From positions 19,767,082 to 19,831,081 of the forward strand of contig NC_091173.1 of the NCBI RefSeq assembly GCF_040958095.1: a stretch of DNA of 64,000 nucleotides, given 5' to 3'. Below the pieces are notes generated by a model. It did no database searches. It saw only the letters and a program-made list of their open reading frames with translations, and had not been told where the DNA came from. This DNA comes from Procambarus clarkii (Eukaryota > Arthropoda > Malacostraca > Decapoda > Cambaridae). Position 1 is the stretch's first letter. The number at the start of each line of letters is the position of its first letter. The translations under genes and the position numbers were made by a program. Positions 23,240 through 35,235 of this stretch are shown piece after piece.

Positions 23240-23535
23240 GTGAGGGTGTGTTGGGTGGGGGTGTGTTGGGTGTGGGGTGGAGTGGGTGGGGGTGTTGGGT
23301 GTGGGGTGGAGTGGGTGGGGGTGTTGGGTGTGGGGTGGAGTGGGTGGGGGTGTGGGGTGGAGTGGGTGGGGGTGTTGGGTGTGGGGTGGAGTGGGTGGGG
23401 GTGGAGTGGGTGGGGGTGTTGGGTGTGGGGTGGAGTGGGTGGGGGTGTTGGGTGTGGGGTGGAGTGGGTGGGGGTGTTGGGTGTGGGGTGGAGTGGGTGG
23501 GGGTGTTGGGTGTGGGGTGGAGTGGGTGGGGGTGT
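23240..23535. repeat. ~28-bp G/T-rich minisatellite
   Basis: The unit GGGTGTGGGGTGGAGTGGGT plus GGGGGTGTT is repeated about ten times with some partial units. It is strongly strand-asymmetric (G on plus, C on minus). Long frames across it in every phase encode only GVGW/TPPH repeats and are not genes. Confidence 0.93.
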
Positions 23536-23635
23536 TTTGGATCATGAGCCACCAGCGTCGAATCCTTATCTGACTAAACAGAAAATAAGATTATAGAAAG
23601 TCTGGAATCTGGCACTAGGCTTGTACTGGAGCAGA

Positions 23636-23790
23636 GAAGAATGAGTTACGAGGAAAGACTAAAGGGACTGAACTGCAGGTCACAGGAAGTAGGAAGAAAG
23701 ATTGGAGACATGATTACCTCGTACAAAATACTCAGGGGGGAACTGGCAGGGTAGATAGACATCATACTGCGGATTCAAATGGATATATGA
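23636..23790 (+). pseudogene. CR1-like LINE C-terminal fragment
   Basis: The frame gives RRMSYEERLKGLNCRSQE and then DMITSYKILRG, matching the SYEERL motif near CR1-like RT C-termini. It stops soon after. Confidence 0.5.
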
Positions 23791-23919
23791 CACTACTTAA
23801 AAAATTTCGGGGAATATTCACCACTCGATTGCAAGTTTTGGAACTCAAGAGCTGAAGCTCATCCCCCGAAAGCATAATTTAAGGAACATACACATAGTGT
23901 GTGAAGAGAGGGGGGGGGG

Positions 23920-24110
23920 GCCTCGCGGCTGAGTGGACAGCACTTTGGGGTCGTAGTCCTAAGGGCCCCAGGTTCGATTCCTGACAGGCAAAAACAAATG
24001 GGCAGAATTTCTTTCACCCTGGTGCACCTAGCAGTTAATAGGTACCTGGGAATTAGACAGCTGCTACGGACTGTTTCCTGGGGATGTGAGTGTGTGTGTG
24101 TGTGCGTGCG
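23920..24110 (+). repeat. tRNA-derived SINE
   Basis: The head has CGGCTGAGTGGACAGC (A-box) and 'CAGGTTCGATTCCTG' (B-box), followed by the shared body 'ACAAATGGGCAGAATTTCTT' and TAGCAGTTAATAGGTACCTG. It ends in a GT-rich tract. Confidence 0.8.
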
Positions 24111-24514
24111 TGTGAAAGAGAAATATATGCAGTAGACATAATAGAGGAAAAATAAATTGGTGAGAGAGGCGGGGTCCAAGAGCTAATAGCTCAATTCTAC
24201 AGATACAAATAATAAAAACAAATAGCAAATACACTGACACTCTTCTGAAAGTCACAAGGAACAATCATAACATCAACAGCATACAGTTCAGTCATGCTGT
24301 CAGCTCTGAAACTATATTGAAGGAAATAATTATTACCTAAACCTCGATTACTTGGGACAAAAGCCTCCACCACAGACCGAGTGACGTAAGATATGTGTAA
24401 CTCTTGCAGGGTCCACATATTCTGGATCATTTTGTCCCATTACTTCACCAATGTGAGTATATGATTACTTATGACTTATACATTCGAACCGGATATCATA
24501 CACTTCCTCTTGTG

Positions 24515-24515
24515 A

Positions 24516-24577
<62 letters not shown>

Positions 24578-24579
24578 TT
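24515..24579. repeat. (GT)n microsatellite
   Basis: About 65 bp of GT repeats with a TATAT interruption. It lies about 90 bp beyond the splice donor of the secreted-protein exon at 24671-25004. Confidence 0.93.
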
Positions 24580-24670
24580 GGGTGTTCCAGCTTGCATTGG
24601 TGGGGGATTTGTGAGTGGAAATTTCGGTTTTACATCTGCCATATTACGTCACAGCTGAAATGGAACTTAC

Positions 24671-25004
24671 CAAAGGACTTAGCCCTGACGTCTACGTTGT
24701 CTACCAGAGAGAACCCGGGATTGTTGCTTCCTCCGTCTCCTGGAGGGACTACACCCATGCTGGGGGTGTGTCCGGGGGCGCCTCCAGGGGCGCCTCCAGG
24801 GCTGACGACGGGGACCCCGGAGGTGGACGTCTTGTGTACTAGCCACTTCCCATACACAGGCCGGACCTTGTAATGGTAGTGTCCCCCTGACTTCTGACGG
24901 TGGGAGATGCTGTGAGAGCTCCTGTAGAAAGTGCTGCAGGTGGTGTCCACCAGCAGGAGGACAAGACCCAAGGTCAAGAGTAAGGCGACAGGCTGACGGT
25001 GCAT
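24671..25004 (-). CDS. First coding exon of a small secreted protein (crustin-like gene layout)
   Basis: The exon starts MHRQPVALLLTLGLVLLL with a hydrophobic core and a likely cleavage after TTCS. A His/Lys/Arg-rich stretch (SSHSISHRQKSGGHYHYK) follows, then a Pro/Gly linker (SPGGAPGGAPGHTPSMG). It ends KSF plus one nucleotide at a strong TTTG|GTAAGT donor, which is phase 1. The two crustins use the same phase at the same place, and all three have a splice acceptor shortly upstream of the ATG (here CTTCCCACAG). This suggests a third antimicrobial-type secreted gene. I found no WAP-coding exon between 20 and 24.6 kb, so the downstream exon is lost, very divergent or of another type. The molecular function is unknown. 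Confidence 0.6.
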
Positions 25005-25029
25005 CCTTGCTAGCGACGGTGACAAGCTG

Positions 25030-26630
25030 GAGACGGTGCTGTGGGAAGTGAGAGAGGGGGGGAGCTGTTAAGTCGATATTTCCGTCGCTTCTGGCATATC
25101 TTTTGCAAGTTCATCCCCCCCCCCCCCCCACACACACCCTTTGACACGTGCCTCGTGTTATGGCTATTATCATTTATAATCATGTAAAATAGGGACAAAT
25201 TCATGAGATAATCATAAATTATTTTGATTTCGGGATTGGGGAATATGTATAATTCGTCATTGAGTGACACTGGCCAATAAACTCTGGCAAAATTTAAATA
25301 ACACCAAAATGGTCCTAAGTGTTGACAAATGAACCCCCACACAAAAGTTATAACGTTAAGCTACACACACACACACTTCAGAGTGAGTATATACTGAGGC
25401 CGTACAAATAAGATCGAACCCGACATCCATGGACTCGCCAGGCATACGTGGGGGTTCGATCCCATTATATTAACCTGAAAAGTTTCTCATGGATACATGA
25501 CGTACTTGTAATTTCACGTTGCAATTTCTACTGTACCTGCAAACTACAACGCCAACTTTCCTTACTTGGAATAGTGTGATGCCTCACCGGTCCTTATGGA
25601 CTCGTTATTCTCCGCCAAAGAAAAGTTAACCAGGACTGGTGTGTGTCGCCTCCTGCGGCCCAGTTTATATACGTGTCTCACTCTCTGGTCCGGAGGATCT
25701 GACGCAGGGAGCTTGGTGCCGACCGCCGCTGGGAAGTCCAAGGCTTTACCACTTCGGATCCTCTTTGTCAAACACCTGCGATCCTGTCCCGTGGCCATGA
25801 CGGTCGAAAATAGTCCAAGGATAGCAGCGTCGTTATCGTGTAATTATACTACCTTAATCATCGTGGAAGTGACGGAAATACTATTAGCTTTTTTTTGTCA
25901 TTTTAGCGCTCTGGTTGTTTCCTCCTTGGGTGGTTCTGGGGGCATCAACGCCCTCTTGTTAATGTCTTGCTGGTATTGTCAGGATGTTCTAGTTGAAGGG
26001 TCCTTAATGGCTGTCTACTGACTAAACTCGTTTTATAAGATTCCTTTGAGAGTTGGCCAGTTCTGGAGCTTGTTTTGTTTGCCGTCACACACTATTAAGT
26101 TACTTTACGTTACGTAAAGTAACGTTACGTTGCGTTACTTGGCAACGTCTGCGCTACAGACAGCATCCTGGGGAAGATCAGTATACGTGTCCTTTCCGGG
26201 GACCTGGATAAGGCTCCATACCGGCCTCTTGTCCCCGACAACGGGAATTATAACGCATAATATCTATATATGCGGACATCGAGACCTCTGCTGGCGCCGT
26301 GTTCCAGCGAGGCGTGGCTGAGGTCCGTCAGTCTGTGCCTTACACAGACTACGGTCTGGAACAAACCACGCTGCTTATCTCTGGATTGGTCTAGTTTGTG
26401 CTTTTTTAGGTGTAGTGAAGAGGCCGGATATATATACTGGAAGGGAGGGGATCTTACACAAGCCAGCTGGTGTCCGGTAAACATCCCGAGTGTTGCCAGC
26501 CAGCTGGTTCTTGTCTTGGGGCGCCTGGGTGCGGGTGTAAACAGGTATTGGTCGTCCAAAGTAAAAATAGGACCTCGCAGCGGGGGGTTTCCTGTCCTAT
26601 TGCTGAACACAAATGTTCCTCTGTAACTAT
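25030..26630. other. Intergenic, no supported gene
   Basis: This is the upstream side of the secreted-protein exon. A tRNA-like B-box 'GGGGGTTCGATCCCA' lies near 25448. 26100-26140 is a run of overlapping ACGTTACGTAAAGTAACG palindromes. The open frames carry no recognisable domain. Confidence 0.45.
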
Positions 26631-26633
26631 GTT

Positions 26634-26946
26634 TGTGACGGCCCTCTTTAACTACACTGTGACGGCCCTCTGTAACGACACTGTGACGGCCCTCTTTAAC
26701 TACACTGTGACGGCCCTCTGTAACTACACTGTGACGGCCCTCTGTAACTACACTGTGACGGCCCTCTGTAACTACACTGTGACGGCCCTCTGTAACTACA
26801 CTATAGCGGCCCTCAGTAACTACACTGTGACGGCCCTCTGTAACTACACTGTAGCGGCCCTCAGTAACTACACTGTGACGGCCCTCTGTAACTACACTGT
26901 AGCGGCCCTCAGCAACTACACTATAACGGCCCAGTGTAACTACACT
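26634..26946. repeat. 24-bp minisatellite
   Basis: The unit GTGACGGCCCTCTGTAACTA plus CACT is repeated about 13 times. Variants (TAGCGGCCCTCAG) alternate with the main unit in the second half. The unit is a multiple of three, so it keeps frames open in both directions. Confidence 0.95.
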
Positions 26947-27049
26947 GCTCACAGCATGGTACCAGGTCGCCGCGCCTCACGTACTGTTGGTCAGAGATTA
27001 CCTGAAGGACGCCGTCATCAGGCACTGTTGATGTAGATCCACGTGTCTC

Positions 27050-28600
27050 TCCTAGACATAGCGGGGAGGGTGAAGGAACAGGGAGAGAGGAAGATTAGAT
27101 AAGAAGTAGGAAGCAAGAAATGACAGGCTGTGGGGAGGGGGGGGGGGAGGGGAGATGATGAGAGAGAGAGAGGTAGTAGGAAAAGCAGGAGGGATAGTAG
27201 GAAAAGAGGAAGGCCTGGAGGAGGCTGGGGTCCATGTGAGCAGGTTTTGGAGGGAAGTGGTGGATGGTTGGGGGAGGGGGGGGTGTAGTGTAGCAGGTAA
27301 AGTCACGGTCAAGGGGACATTGACTCCCCCTCCCTCCCCCCCCCCCCACCATCCTTGTTATCCCCTGCACTATATTGTATAATTGGAGGGGGGGAGGGTA
27401 GTAAGAAGGTGTTCTTTGTTCGTGTGTTATTTTTCGTTCTGGTTTTAATGCTATTGGTGGGACTGAAGTAAACTTAAACCCGTGGACGGTAATACATTCT
27501 CAAAACTGGATAAGCTTTTCTTAACCGCGTTTATATTTTGTGAGCAAATAATTTGTGGTTAATTTGTTAATACACAGGTGGCCTGTTGGGGGCGGGACAG
27601 AGACGGGTGAGCACGCTGCGTTATGAGCATTATTGTGTGATGCTTCACACAGCATGTTCTGCCTCTCTGTGAGCATCACAGAGAGGCGGAGTACACCACT
27701 CACTGTACATACACTGAGTTTACTTCAAGACTACAGTATACTTTCTGGTTGATCCTTAAGGTATTGTGGTTGCTTTGATAGTCCTCCAATGTTTGATAGG
27801 CATTAAACCCAACATCAGACCAAGCTGCATGTTTTGCGACTGACAGAGAGCCGTCGACACAGTTACCCCCCCCCCCCCCCCACAGTAAAGCAGGCAGGAG
27901 TGACAAGGAAGGTGTGTGGCTGTGACTGAGGGAGTACCTAAGCAACAGGAGACAGCGAGTCACAGTGAGAGTGGAGATGTTTAAAGATGCGAGACGTCAC
28001 TAGCGGAGTTTCATAGGAATCATACTTATTCCCTTATATATGTAAATTCTGTTCTGTTCTCCACTGCAAGTTTATATTATTTTATTTTCATCGTTGAGTT
28101 TGGTGTGTTTAAAACTTTTATGTTCCTCTCTGGACATATGTAGGAGAATCAATAAGCTTTTACCAGAAGCCAGCATGGGGCTTCATCCTCAGCTGTGCAC
28201 CCGCTGACCCCAGCTGCGCACCCGCTGACCCCAGCTGCGCACCCGCTGACCAGGTGAGGAACTTTTCTCCCTGTGAATGTTGACCTTGGCAACGCTGCAG
28301 GGTCGCTGGCGCCTGCGCCTTGCACTTCCCAGGACGGACGAGAAGATGGGCCCCCATCACTAGTCTCCTCCGGGAGTCCATAAGTGTTCTCTACCCCTCA
28401 ATCTATGCTGTCTAAATTAGGACATAGGTTTAGTAAAACAAGACTGGTTGACGTTCGAAGTAAACCCATGGTATAGACCTTGCATCCTTCTGGGAATGAT
28501 GGGTGGACACCCACCCCATCCCCCCCATTCCCTCCTCTACTGGCCTAATGTTCATGATGGTCTCTCGTGAGCGGAGGTCAGCTTCCGCCACATGCAATAA
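27050..28600. other. Intergenic, low complexity, no supported gene
   Basis: It contains purine-rich (GGGGA/AGAG) stretches, several C or G runs of 10-14 nt and a three-unit 20-bp repeat (CCAGCTGCGCACCCGCTGAC) at 28190-28252. A small hairpin around 'CTCTGTGAGCATCACAGAG' is at about 27665-27685. Confidence 0.5.
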
Positions 28601-28629
28601 TGTTGACATCATATAGTGAGCCCAGGTCT

Positions 28630-28850
28630 ACCTGGGTCCTTTAGGGAACAGTTACAAGTGGAGTGCCCCAGGGCTATGTTCTGGGTCCTTTTGGGAACAG
28701 TTACAAGTGGAGTGCCCCAGGGTTATGTTCTGGGTTCTTTTGGGAACAGTTACAAGTGGAGTGCCCCAGGGCTGTGTCCTGGGTCCTTTAGGGAACAGTT
28801 ACAAGTGGAGTGCCCCAGGGCTCTGTTTTCAGTCCTATATTGTTAAACAT
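28630..28850 (+). repeat. ~57-bp tandem repeat derived from a reverse-transcriptase motif
   Basis: About four units read GGGAACAGTTACAAGTGGAG and then TGCCCCAGGGCT..GT(C/T)CTGGGTCCTTT. In one frame this is VTSGVPQGxVLG, the conserved SGVPQGSVLGP block of LINE reverse transcriptases. The motif alone has been amplified in tandem. No flanking RT domain is seen. Confidence 0.7.
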
Positions 28851-28859
28851 GAATTTGGT

Positions 28860-30300
28860 CGCAAGGTGAGTGAGGCATCAGCTCGCCACCCACGTGTTCT
28901 TCAGGCCAACCTGTGTTCTCGTTGTGTTTGTTCTGTAGTTTGGTGTTCATCAGGGCGCCTTGTCAATGGTGGCTGCGTCAGTCGTCAGTGTGTGCCTCTG
29001 GAACACGTCCTGGGTGTGGGTAGCTTGTGTGATGGCCGGTTGGTGGTGTGTGTGATTACCTGTGCGGTGTTTGTTCTCCTGCATGTGTTTGTTCTCTGCG
29101 TTGTATGATTACCATTTTGATTTTGTCATTCCAGGGACCCCATCCTGGCCTGAAGTCACCCTTCACTTACCCATCTGGCCGCTTAAGGTAAGTGTGTGCT
29201 GGAAGGGTTCCCTTCTGCACTCGAAGTCGTCGCCTAGGTAAGTGCTTGGATACTGTTGTATTCACCTAGTTGTGCTTGCGGGGGTTGAGCTTTGGCTCCT
29301 TAAGGCCCGCCTCTCAACTGTCAATCAACTTTTTTTCCCCACACACACCCAGGAAGCAGCCGTAGCATCTGTCTAACTCCCAGGAACGACGACGACCTTC
29401 TCGAGGTCGAGAGGGTCTGGAACAGCCGCGCGTACGTCCCATAAAGCGAGCATCCTACTCGTAGCCAAACGTCAAATCAATTGAGGTAGATCCCAGGCAA
29501 TGATGTTTGACCTTTTATTTTCATGCTGGAGGAATGTTGGTATTTTTTTTAATGTTCTTTTAGAATAGTCATTATGAAGGTAACAGAGCCCACGTATCTA
29601 ATGTAATCAATCCTATCCTAGTCTTACGGCTCACATATGTACTAGATTAGGTCTAAGATTGTGTACGGTAGGCTTTGAATTGCTTATGTGGGCTTAGGTC
29701 AGGGTCGATTAGGTTGTTGCTGTTTTTGTATGGTTTTTAGCATACCAATGGTGCCAAACAGGGACTATTTTTTGTGTCGGGGCCGCAGTAGGTTACCCCT
29801 TGGAGTTATCTTGCGGTGGTTCCGAGGCTTAACCTCCCCGCGGCCCGGTCTCTGACCAGGCCTCGTGGTTGGTGGTCTGGGGCAATCAGACTGCGGCTGC
29901 TCGTAGCCTGACGCGTGAATTACAGCCTGGTTGATCAGGTATCCTTTGGAGGTGTTGATCAAGTTCTTTTTTGAACGTCCGTGAGAGTTTCCCAGCAGTT
30001 CATATTCCATTCCATCATGAAATGTATAACCCAAATGGAATGATGGAATGGAATCCAATGGAATGAAACTCAGAATTAGAGTATAAATACTCTAATTTGG
30101 GGGGAATTGGTTGGCAGTTAGTAACATATCACTATATAATGATATATAGTGATATATAACGAGTGACCAGCGTTTCTGAATATAGAACTTTTTGAATAAC
30201 AGTTGCAACACTTTTGAATTAAAACAAAAAGCTTATCATAATGGGATATATATATATACAAAACTGTTGTTTTTGTCAAAAAGGATGATAGAAGCAAAAA
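28860..30300. other. Intergenic with SINE and dispersed-repeat pieces
   Basis: 29255-29390 is a SINE 3' module ('TGTGCTTGCGGGGGTTGAGC' to TCTCAACTGTCAATCAAC). 29780-29990 belongs to the dispersed family with 'CCGCGGCCCGGTCTCTGACC', also seen at 31445 and diverged at 59420. 30000-30060 holds short (AT)GGAATGG repeats. No gene is supported. Confidence 0.55.
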
Positions 30301-30371
30301 CTTGATAATGGAAAAATACTCGACCAGGGAAACTTACATTGCATCACATGTCGTTCTGATGTGCAATATTT

Positions 30372-31027
<656 letters not shown>

Positions 31028-31429
31028 CAGAAGATATCAATTACGAGCCGGAACTCCTTGGTGTGAGGTACGAGGTTCAGTAACCAGAGGCATTACATGA
31101 CTAAGTCTCCAGGACGATTAGCGGTCACTGGGCGTTACTGATGACGTGAAGGTCCATCTGGGGTGCCGGCCAGGAGCACAACTCCATATGTAACGCTGGT
31201 CGTATTAGTCAACTTTTGAGAGTAACTGGAAGAGCAAACTGTTGAGTGTTTTTTTATTTACTTTTCCCTAAAGCCCCAATTCAGCAGTACGACATTATGG
31301 CTGTCAATTCATTTTTGTAAGTGCAGGAATCGTCAGTATTACAATTTTTATTTAAACGAGAATATAATCACGGACGAATATTCTTATTCTCGTTACATGT
31401 TCACTGAGAGTTTAATCCTACCTTGTGTA

Positions 31430-31500
31430 GCTTCCAGGGATCAACGGCCCCGCGGCCCGGTCTTCGGCCAGGCATACTTGCTGGTTGGTCAGACGGTTGT
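31430..31500 (+). repeat. Dispersed repeat fragment (CCGCGGCCCGGTCT family)
   Basis: It shares GGGATCAACGGCCCCGCGGC, CCGGTCTTCGGCCAGGC and a TTGGTCAGACGGTTGTTGCC-like end with 29780-29990 and, diverged, with 59400-59580. No coding content is seen. Confidence 0.5.
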
Positions 31501-31661
31501 TGCCTTATTAATATTCCTCCCACTGTTAACAATAAGCCTAAAGTTCCAACACCAAACCAAGTTAACTCGTCCTCTTAACTAATCCGTCTCATTTTGTACG
31601 CTATGGTACCCCAAACTCAAACAGTTCAAATAGCTTCGGCTATCACCTCCTTTTGTCCGGT

Positions 31662-31791
31662 CGTGATGGTCGAGTGGATAAGGTGTCCTGTACACACCAG
31701 TTGCATTGTGCTCCTGGCAGTTTGGGTTCGAGTCACTTCTGGGGTGTGAGTTTTCAGTTGCATATAGTCCTGAGGACCATTCAGGCTTGTT

Positions 31792-31880
<89 letters not shown>
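31662..31880 (+). repeat. tRNA-derived SINE with (AT)n tail
   Basis: The head contains TGATGGTCGAGTGGATAAGG (A-box) and 'GGGTTCGAGTCACTTC' (B-box). The tail CATTCAGGCTTGTTCGCATA runs straight into (AT)n at 31795-31880. The SINE at 33986-34140 (minus strand) has the same tail and also abuts (AT)n. Confidence 0.75.
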
Positions 31881-31883
<3 letters not shown>

Positions 31884-32113
31884 AAGGTATAGGGTATATA
31901 TATATATATGTGTAACCTTGGGGCTGTATGTGGGTTTTTGTCAACGCCTTTTTTTTTGTATTCCAATTTGGGCATTTCCTGAACCTTGAAACTTTTTTAA
32001 TAGTTCAATTTTTCTTAACTTTGAGATGACGTATGTTGTGAATCTTTAGGACATCTTGTGTTGTATTAATACGTTTGTTCTGCTATGTGCGTGTGTGTGG
32101 TGCGCGCGCGAGC

Positions 32114-32114
<1 letters not shown>

Positions 32115-32204
<90 letters not shown>
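32115..32204. repeat. (GA)n microsatellite
   Basis: About 90 bp of pure GA following a short CG-rich lead (TGCGCGCGCGAGCGC). Confidence 0.97.
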
Positions 32205-32209
<5 letters not shown>

Positions 32210-32210
<1 letters not shown>

Positions 32211-33055
32211 AGGGTTAGGAAGGAAGGGCGAGATGGAATGGATAGATAACTTATTCAATTTTAAACACACAATGTGTTTGTCTTTTCATGAAGCAAAATA
32301 TGTTCAGATGTTAAAATATGGTCGGGTGTTGCATGTGTTCGTTCTCCCATGTTCTCCCATACTTCAGCAAGTTCTCCACACTCACTCTCCCATGTTTACC
32401 TGAGGGTCAGTATCTCTAATGGCCTCTATGAGGACAGGAAGCCAGCGACTTGTCAACAGTCCCTCTCATTTTTCTTGAAGATTTTATCGAACTTGATCTT
32501 GAATTGCAGCGGTGTTTAGGCCTTCACGGCTTGGGCGAGTAGGCGGTTCCATGGGTTTCTAAGTCGATGGGTGAAATGTCATCTCCCGTTTTGTCCTACA
32601 TTGTGGCTTGAGCTGAAAACCGGTGCTCCTTGTGTGTGTTACATCTGACCTTTTGGAAGAAGTGGTTTCGATCAATGATCTCCAAATTGTTCAGTCTATT
32701 AAAAGTTTCGGTGAGATTACTTCTTCTCATGTCTGGTTTGTATTGTCAACCCCCGTGGCCCTGAACTGTTCCTGGTATGGGAGTCGACTCAATACAGCTA
32801 TCCATTCCATTTGCTAGTTAAGTATACCCACGTGTGTCTGTTTTCCAGCACCTTATCATATCCAGCTACTATCCTCCCTCGCCTCCACGTCCCCTCTACA
32901 CTCTCCTTTAACCCCCTCCCCCTCCCCCAACCCCACACACACTTCCCTCACCCCACACACACTCCCCCCACCCCACACACACACACACACAGACTCCCAC
33001 ACACTCCTGTCACCAGCTCCTCTTCCCACACTCCCACTCCCTCATGCACACACTC
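32210..33055. other. Intergenic; probable antisense LINE 3' region at 32400-32740
   Basis: 32500-32740 resembles LINE 3' coding sequence read antisense (phrases such as GGCGGTTCCATGGGTTTCTA and TTCGGTGAGATTACTTCTTC), but I cannot anchor it to a motif. 32870-33055 is CCCCACACACAC-type low complexity. No gene is supported. Confidence 0.35.
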
Positions 33056-33056
33056 C

Positions 33057-33059
<3 letters not shown>

Positions 33060-33137
<78 letters not shown>
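33060..33137. repeat. (AC)n microsatellite
   Basis: About 78 bp of AC repeats immediately upstream of a SINE head. Confidence 0.97.
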
Positions 33138-33141
<4 letters not shown>

Positions 33142-33440
33142 GGGGCGTCGTAGCCTGGTGGATAGCGCGCAGGATTCGTAATTCTGTGGCGCGGGTTCGA
33201 TTCCCGCACGAGGCAGAAACAAATGGGCAAAGTTTCTTTCACCCTGAATGCCCCTGTTACCTAGCAGTAAATAGGTACCTGGGAGTTATTCAGCTGTCAC
33301 GGGCTGCTTCCTGGTGTGTGTGTGTGTGTGTATGTGGTGTGGGAAAAAAAAAAGTAGTTAGTAAACAGTTGATTGACAGTTGAGAGGCGGGCCGAAAGAG
33401 CAAAGCTCAACCCCCGTAAAAACACAACTAGTAAACACAC
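33142..33440 (+). repeat. tRNA-derived SINE, near full length
   Basis: The head has TCGTAGCCTGGTGGATAGCG (A-box) and 'GGGTTCGATTCCCGC' (B-box), followed by 'CCTAGCAGTAAATAGGTACC' and CAGCTGTCACGGGCTGCTTC. A short (GT)n and an A run lead into the antisense module TTGACAGTTGAGAGGCGGG...GCTCAACCCCCG. This is the clearest copy of the family also seen at 8590, 23920, 38290 and 47520. Confidence 0.82.
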
Positions 33441-33888
33441 ACACAGCACTACCAGAACTCAACCCCCTAAGCACAACCAGGTGAATACCACTCCCTCCGA
33501 CCACCATTACTCCCACATATCCCATGTGGGAACACCAGGTAGGAGGTAGTACACGTCGACGCGTTACCAATAGGGGAGATCCCCGGGATGACATCTCCAG
33601 GGTAGAATACCAACTTTTTGTTTGTTACCCCGCCGGTTGCGCCTGTTGGGCACAGATGCTGTGTCTAGGTGTGTCTTAACTCAACCTCGGAAGGTAGTAC
33701 CTATTGGTACTATGGATGGTTTGAATAAAAAAGAGGGGGGGATGGGAATAAGGCTTCCAAAAAAAAATATGGTTTGAATATTTTAAAGTTTTACAGGATA
33801 TTATAAAACTGAAACAGCCTAAGCATAGACTAAGTCCTAAACAAAAATAGGTTCTGATGTAACATACGTGTTTTAACCTAATTGAATA

Positions 33889-33904
33889 TTATATATATAT
33901 ATAT

Positions 33905-33989
<85 letters not shown>

Positions 33990-34140
33990 TCAAGTCTGAA
34001 TGATCCCCAAGCCAACATGCATCAGAAAACTCTTGACCCCTGAAGGATTCGAATCAGGTCAGCCAGGACCTCATATCACAAGTTCCTCACTAAGAACAAA
34101 GGATTCTTTGTAGTAACTAAACCACCTACTCATTTTCCGG
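33889..34140 (-). repeat. tRNA-derived SINE with (AT)n tail
   Basis: Reading the minus strand from 34140, GTAGGTGGTTTAGTTACTAC (A-box) and 'CTGATTCGAATCCTTC' (B-box) are followed by a body ending CATTCAGACTTGATGCATAT. That end abuts a roughly 98-bp (AT)n tract at 33889-33986. Confidence 0.75.
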
Positions 34141-34319
34141 TCCTTCTATTCATCATTACTTACTAATTAGTGCCAAAACGTTTTGAACTACAATTGTTAT
34201 TCTTCAAGCATAATTTTTCCCTTCCTGCCCCGGGGATACTCGAGACTGTGTACACAGTTAAGTGCGTGCACTTAACACATTCTTTGCTATTGCTATACAC
34301 AGTCTGTACTGCACTTTAT

Positions 34320-34460
34320 ACAGTCGACTCACAACCGAATACTTCTGGGTTCGATTCCTCGACAGGCGGGAACGTTTAGGCACTTTTCCTTACATACGAT
34401 GTTTATGTTCACCTAGCAGTAAATAGGTCCTTGGGAGCTATCCAACTGTTGTTGGTTACT
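34320..34460 (+). repeat. SINE fragment
   Basis: The B-box-like 'GGGTTCGATTCCTCGACAGG' is followed by the body 'CACCTAGCAGTAAATAGGTC'. The head is decayed. The similar segment 61985-62200 shares TTTGTTCATCTAGCAGTAAA. Confidence 0.6.
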
Positions 34461-34482
34461 TGCTGGCACACATTCAGGCGTT

Positions 34483-34690
34483 GATCAACTGAGGAGGTTG
34501 GGGGGTTGCAGCTGTACCAACTGTACCATAAGTGATCAACTGAGGGGGTTGGGGGTGCAGCTGTACCATGTGTACCATGAGAGATCAACTGAGGGGGTTG
34601 GGGGTGCAGCTGTACCATGTGTACCATGAGAGATCAACTGAGGGGGAAATGGGGGTGTGCAGCTGCATCATGAGAGATCAACTAGAAACA
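34483..34690. repeat. ~55-bp minisatellite
   Basis: The unit GATCAACTGAGGGGGTTGGG plus GGTGCAGCTGTACCA and GTGTACCATGAGA occurs about four times. Confidence 0.9.
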
Positions 34691-34734
34691 TTTTGATCTC
34701 ATGTCATTAACATGTTCTCTCAGAGGGACATGTT

Positions 34735-34995
34735 TACTCATTCATCAAACATTTATGAGTCCACTACGAAACATGTACATCTTTCCTTAATCATTTCTTT
34801 TTATTTTGTATCTATTAAACAGTTTAGGAACTTGGAAACTTCGCAACCCGAGGTTATTATTGTTACAGAATATCTCGTAGCTCTTCGGAGCTCATAACAG
34901 TTTAATAACAGTAAACTAAGCCGCCTTGACTGAGGAAAGATGTACAGGCTTCGTATGTGGACACTGAAAGTGTTTAATGAATACTAGCTATAGAC
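34735..34995. repeat. Diverged MITE related to 39014-39285
   Basis: It shares ACATGTACATCTTTCCTTAA, TATTAAACAGTTTA, 'TAGCTCTTCGGAGCTC' and TAAGCCGCCTTGA in the same order as the intact MITE at 39 kb. The outer terminal repeats are lost. Confidence 0.6.
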
Positions 34996-35049
34996 TCTCA
35001 GCAAGTAAACAAACTACAGAAGGAATGTAACTTTCAGAAACTCTTCGGC

Positions 35050-35235
35050 AAACTCTTCAATCTTGCAGGCGATGAGTCACAATAACGTGGCTGAAGAATG
35101 TTGACCAGACCACACACTAGACGGTGAAGGGACGACGACGTTTCGGTCCGTCCTGGACCATTCTCAAGTCGATCATTCACAATCGACTTGAGAATGGTCC
35201 AGGAAGGACCGAAACGTCGTCGTCCCTTCATCTTC
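35050..35235. repeat. Hairpin repeat (foldback element), copy 2
   Basis: A left flank CAGGCGATGAGTCACAATAA leads into TTGACCAGACCACACACTAG (from 35101) and the arm with 'CGACGACGTTTCGGTCCGTC'. The right arm begins near 35185 and is truncated near 35235. Confidence 0.8.

Noticed and set aside
23240-23535. CRISPR-like regular repeats (also checked at 26634, 39781, 40665, 42575 and 46440)
   Set aside because: Units are contiguous with no unique spacers and the genome is eukaryotic, so these are minisatellites.
26248-27036. 234-codon minus and 188-codon plus frames of short repeats
   Set aside because: Caused by the 24-bp minisatellite, whose unit length is a multiple of three.
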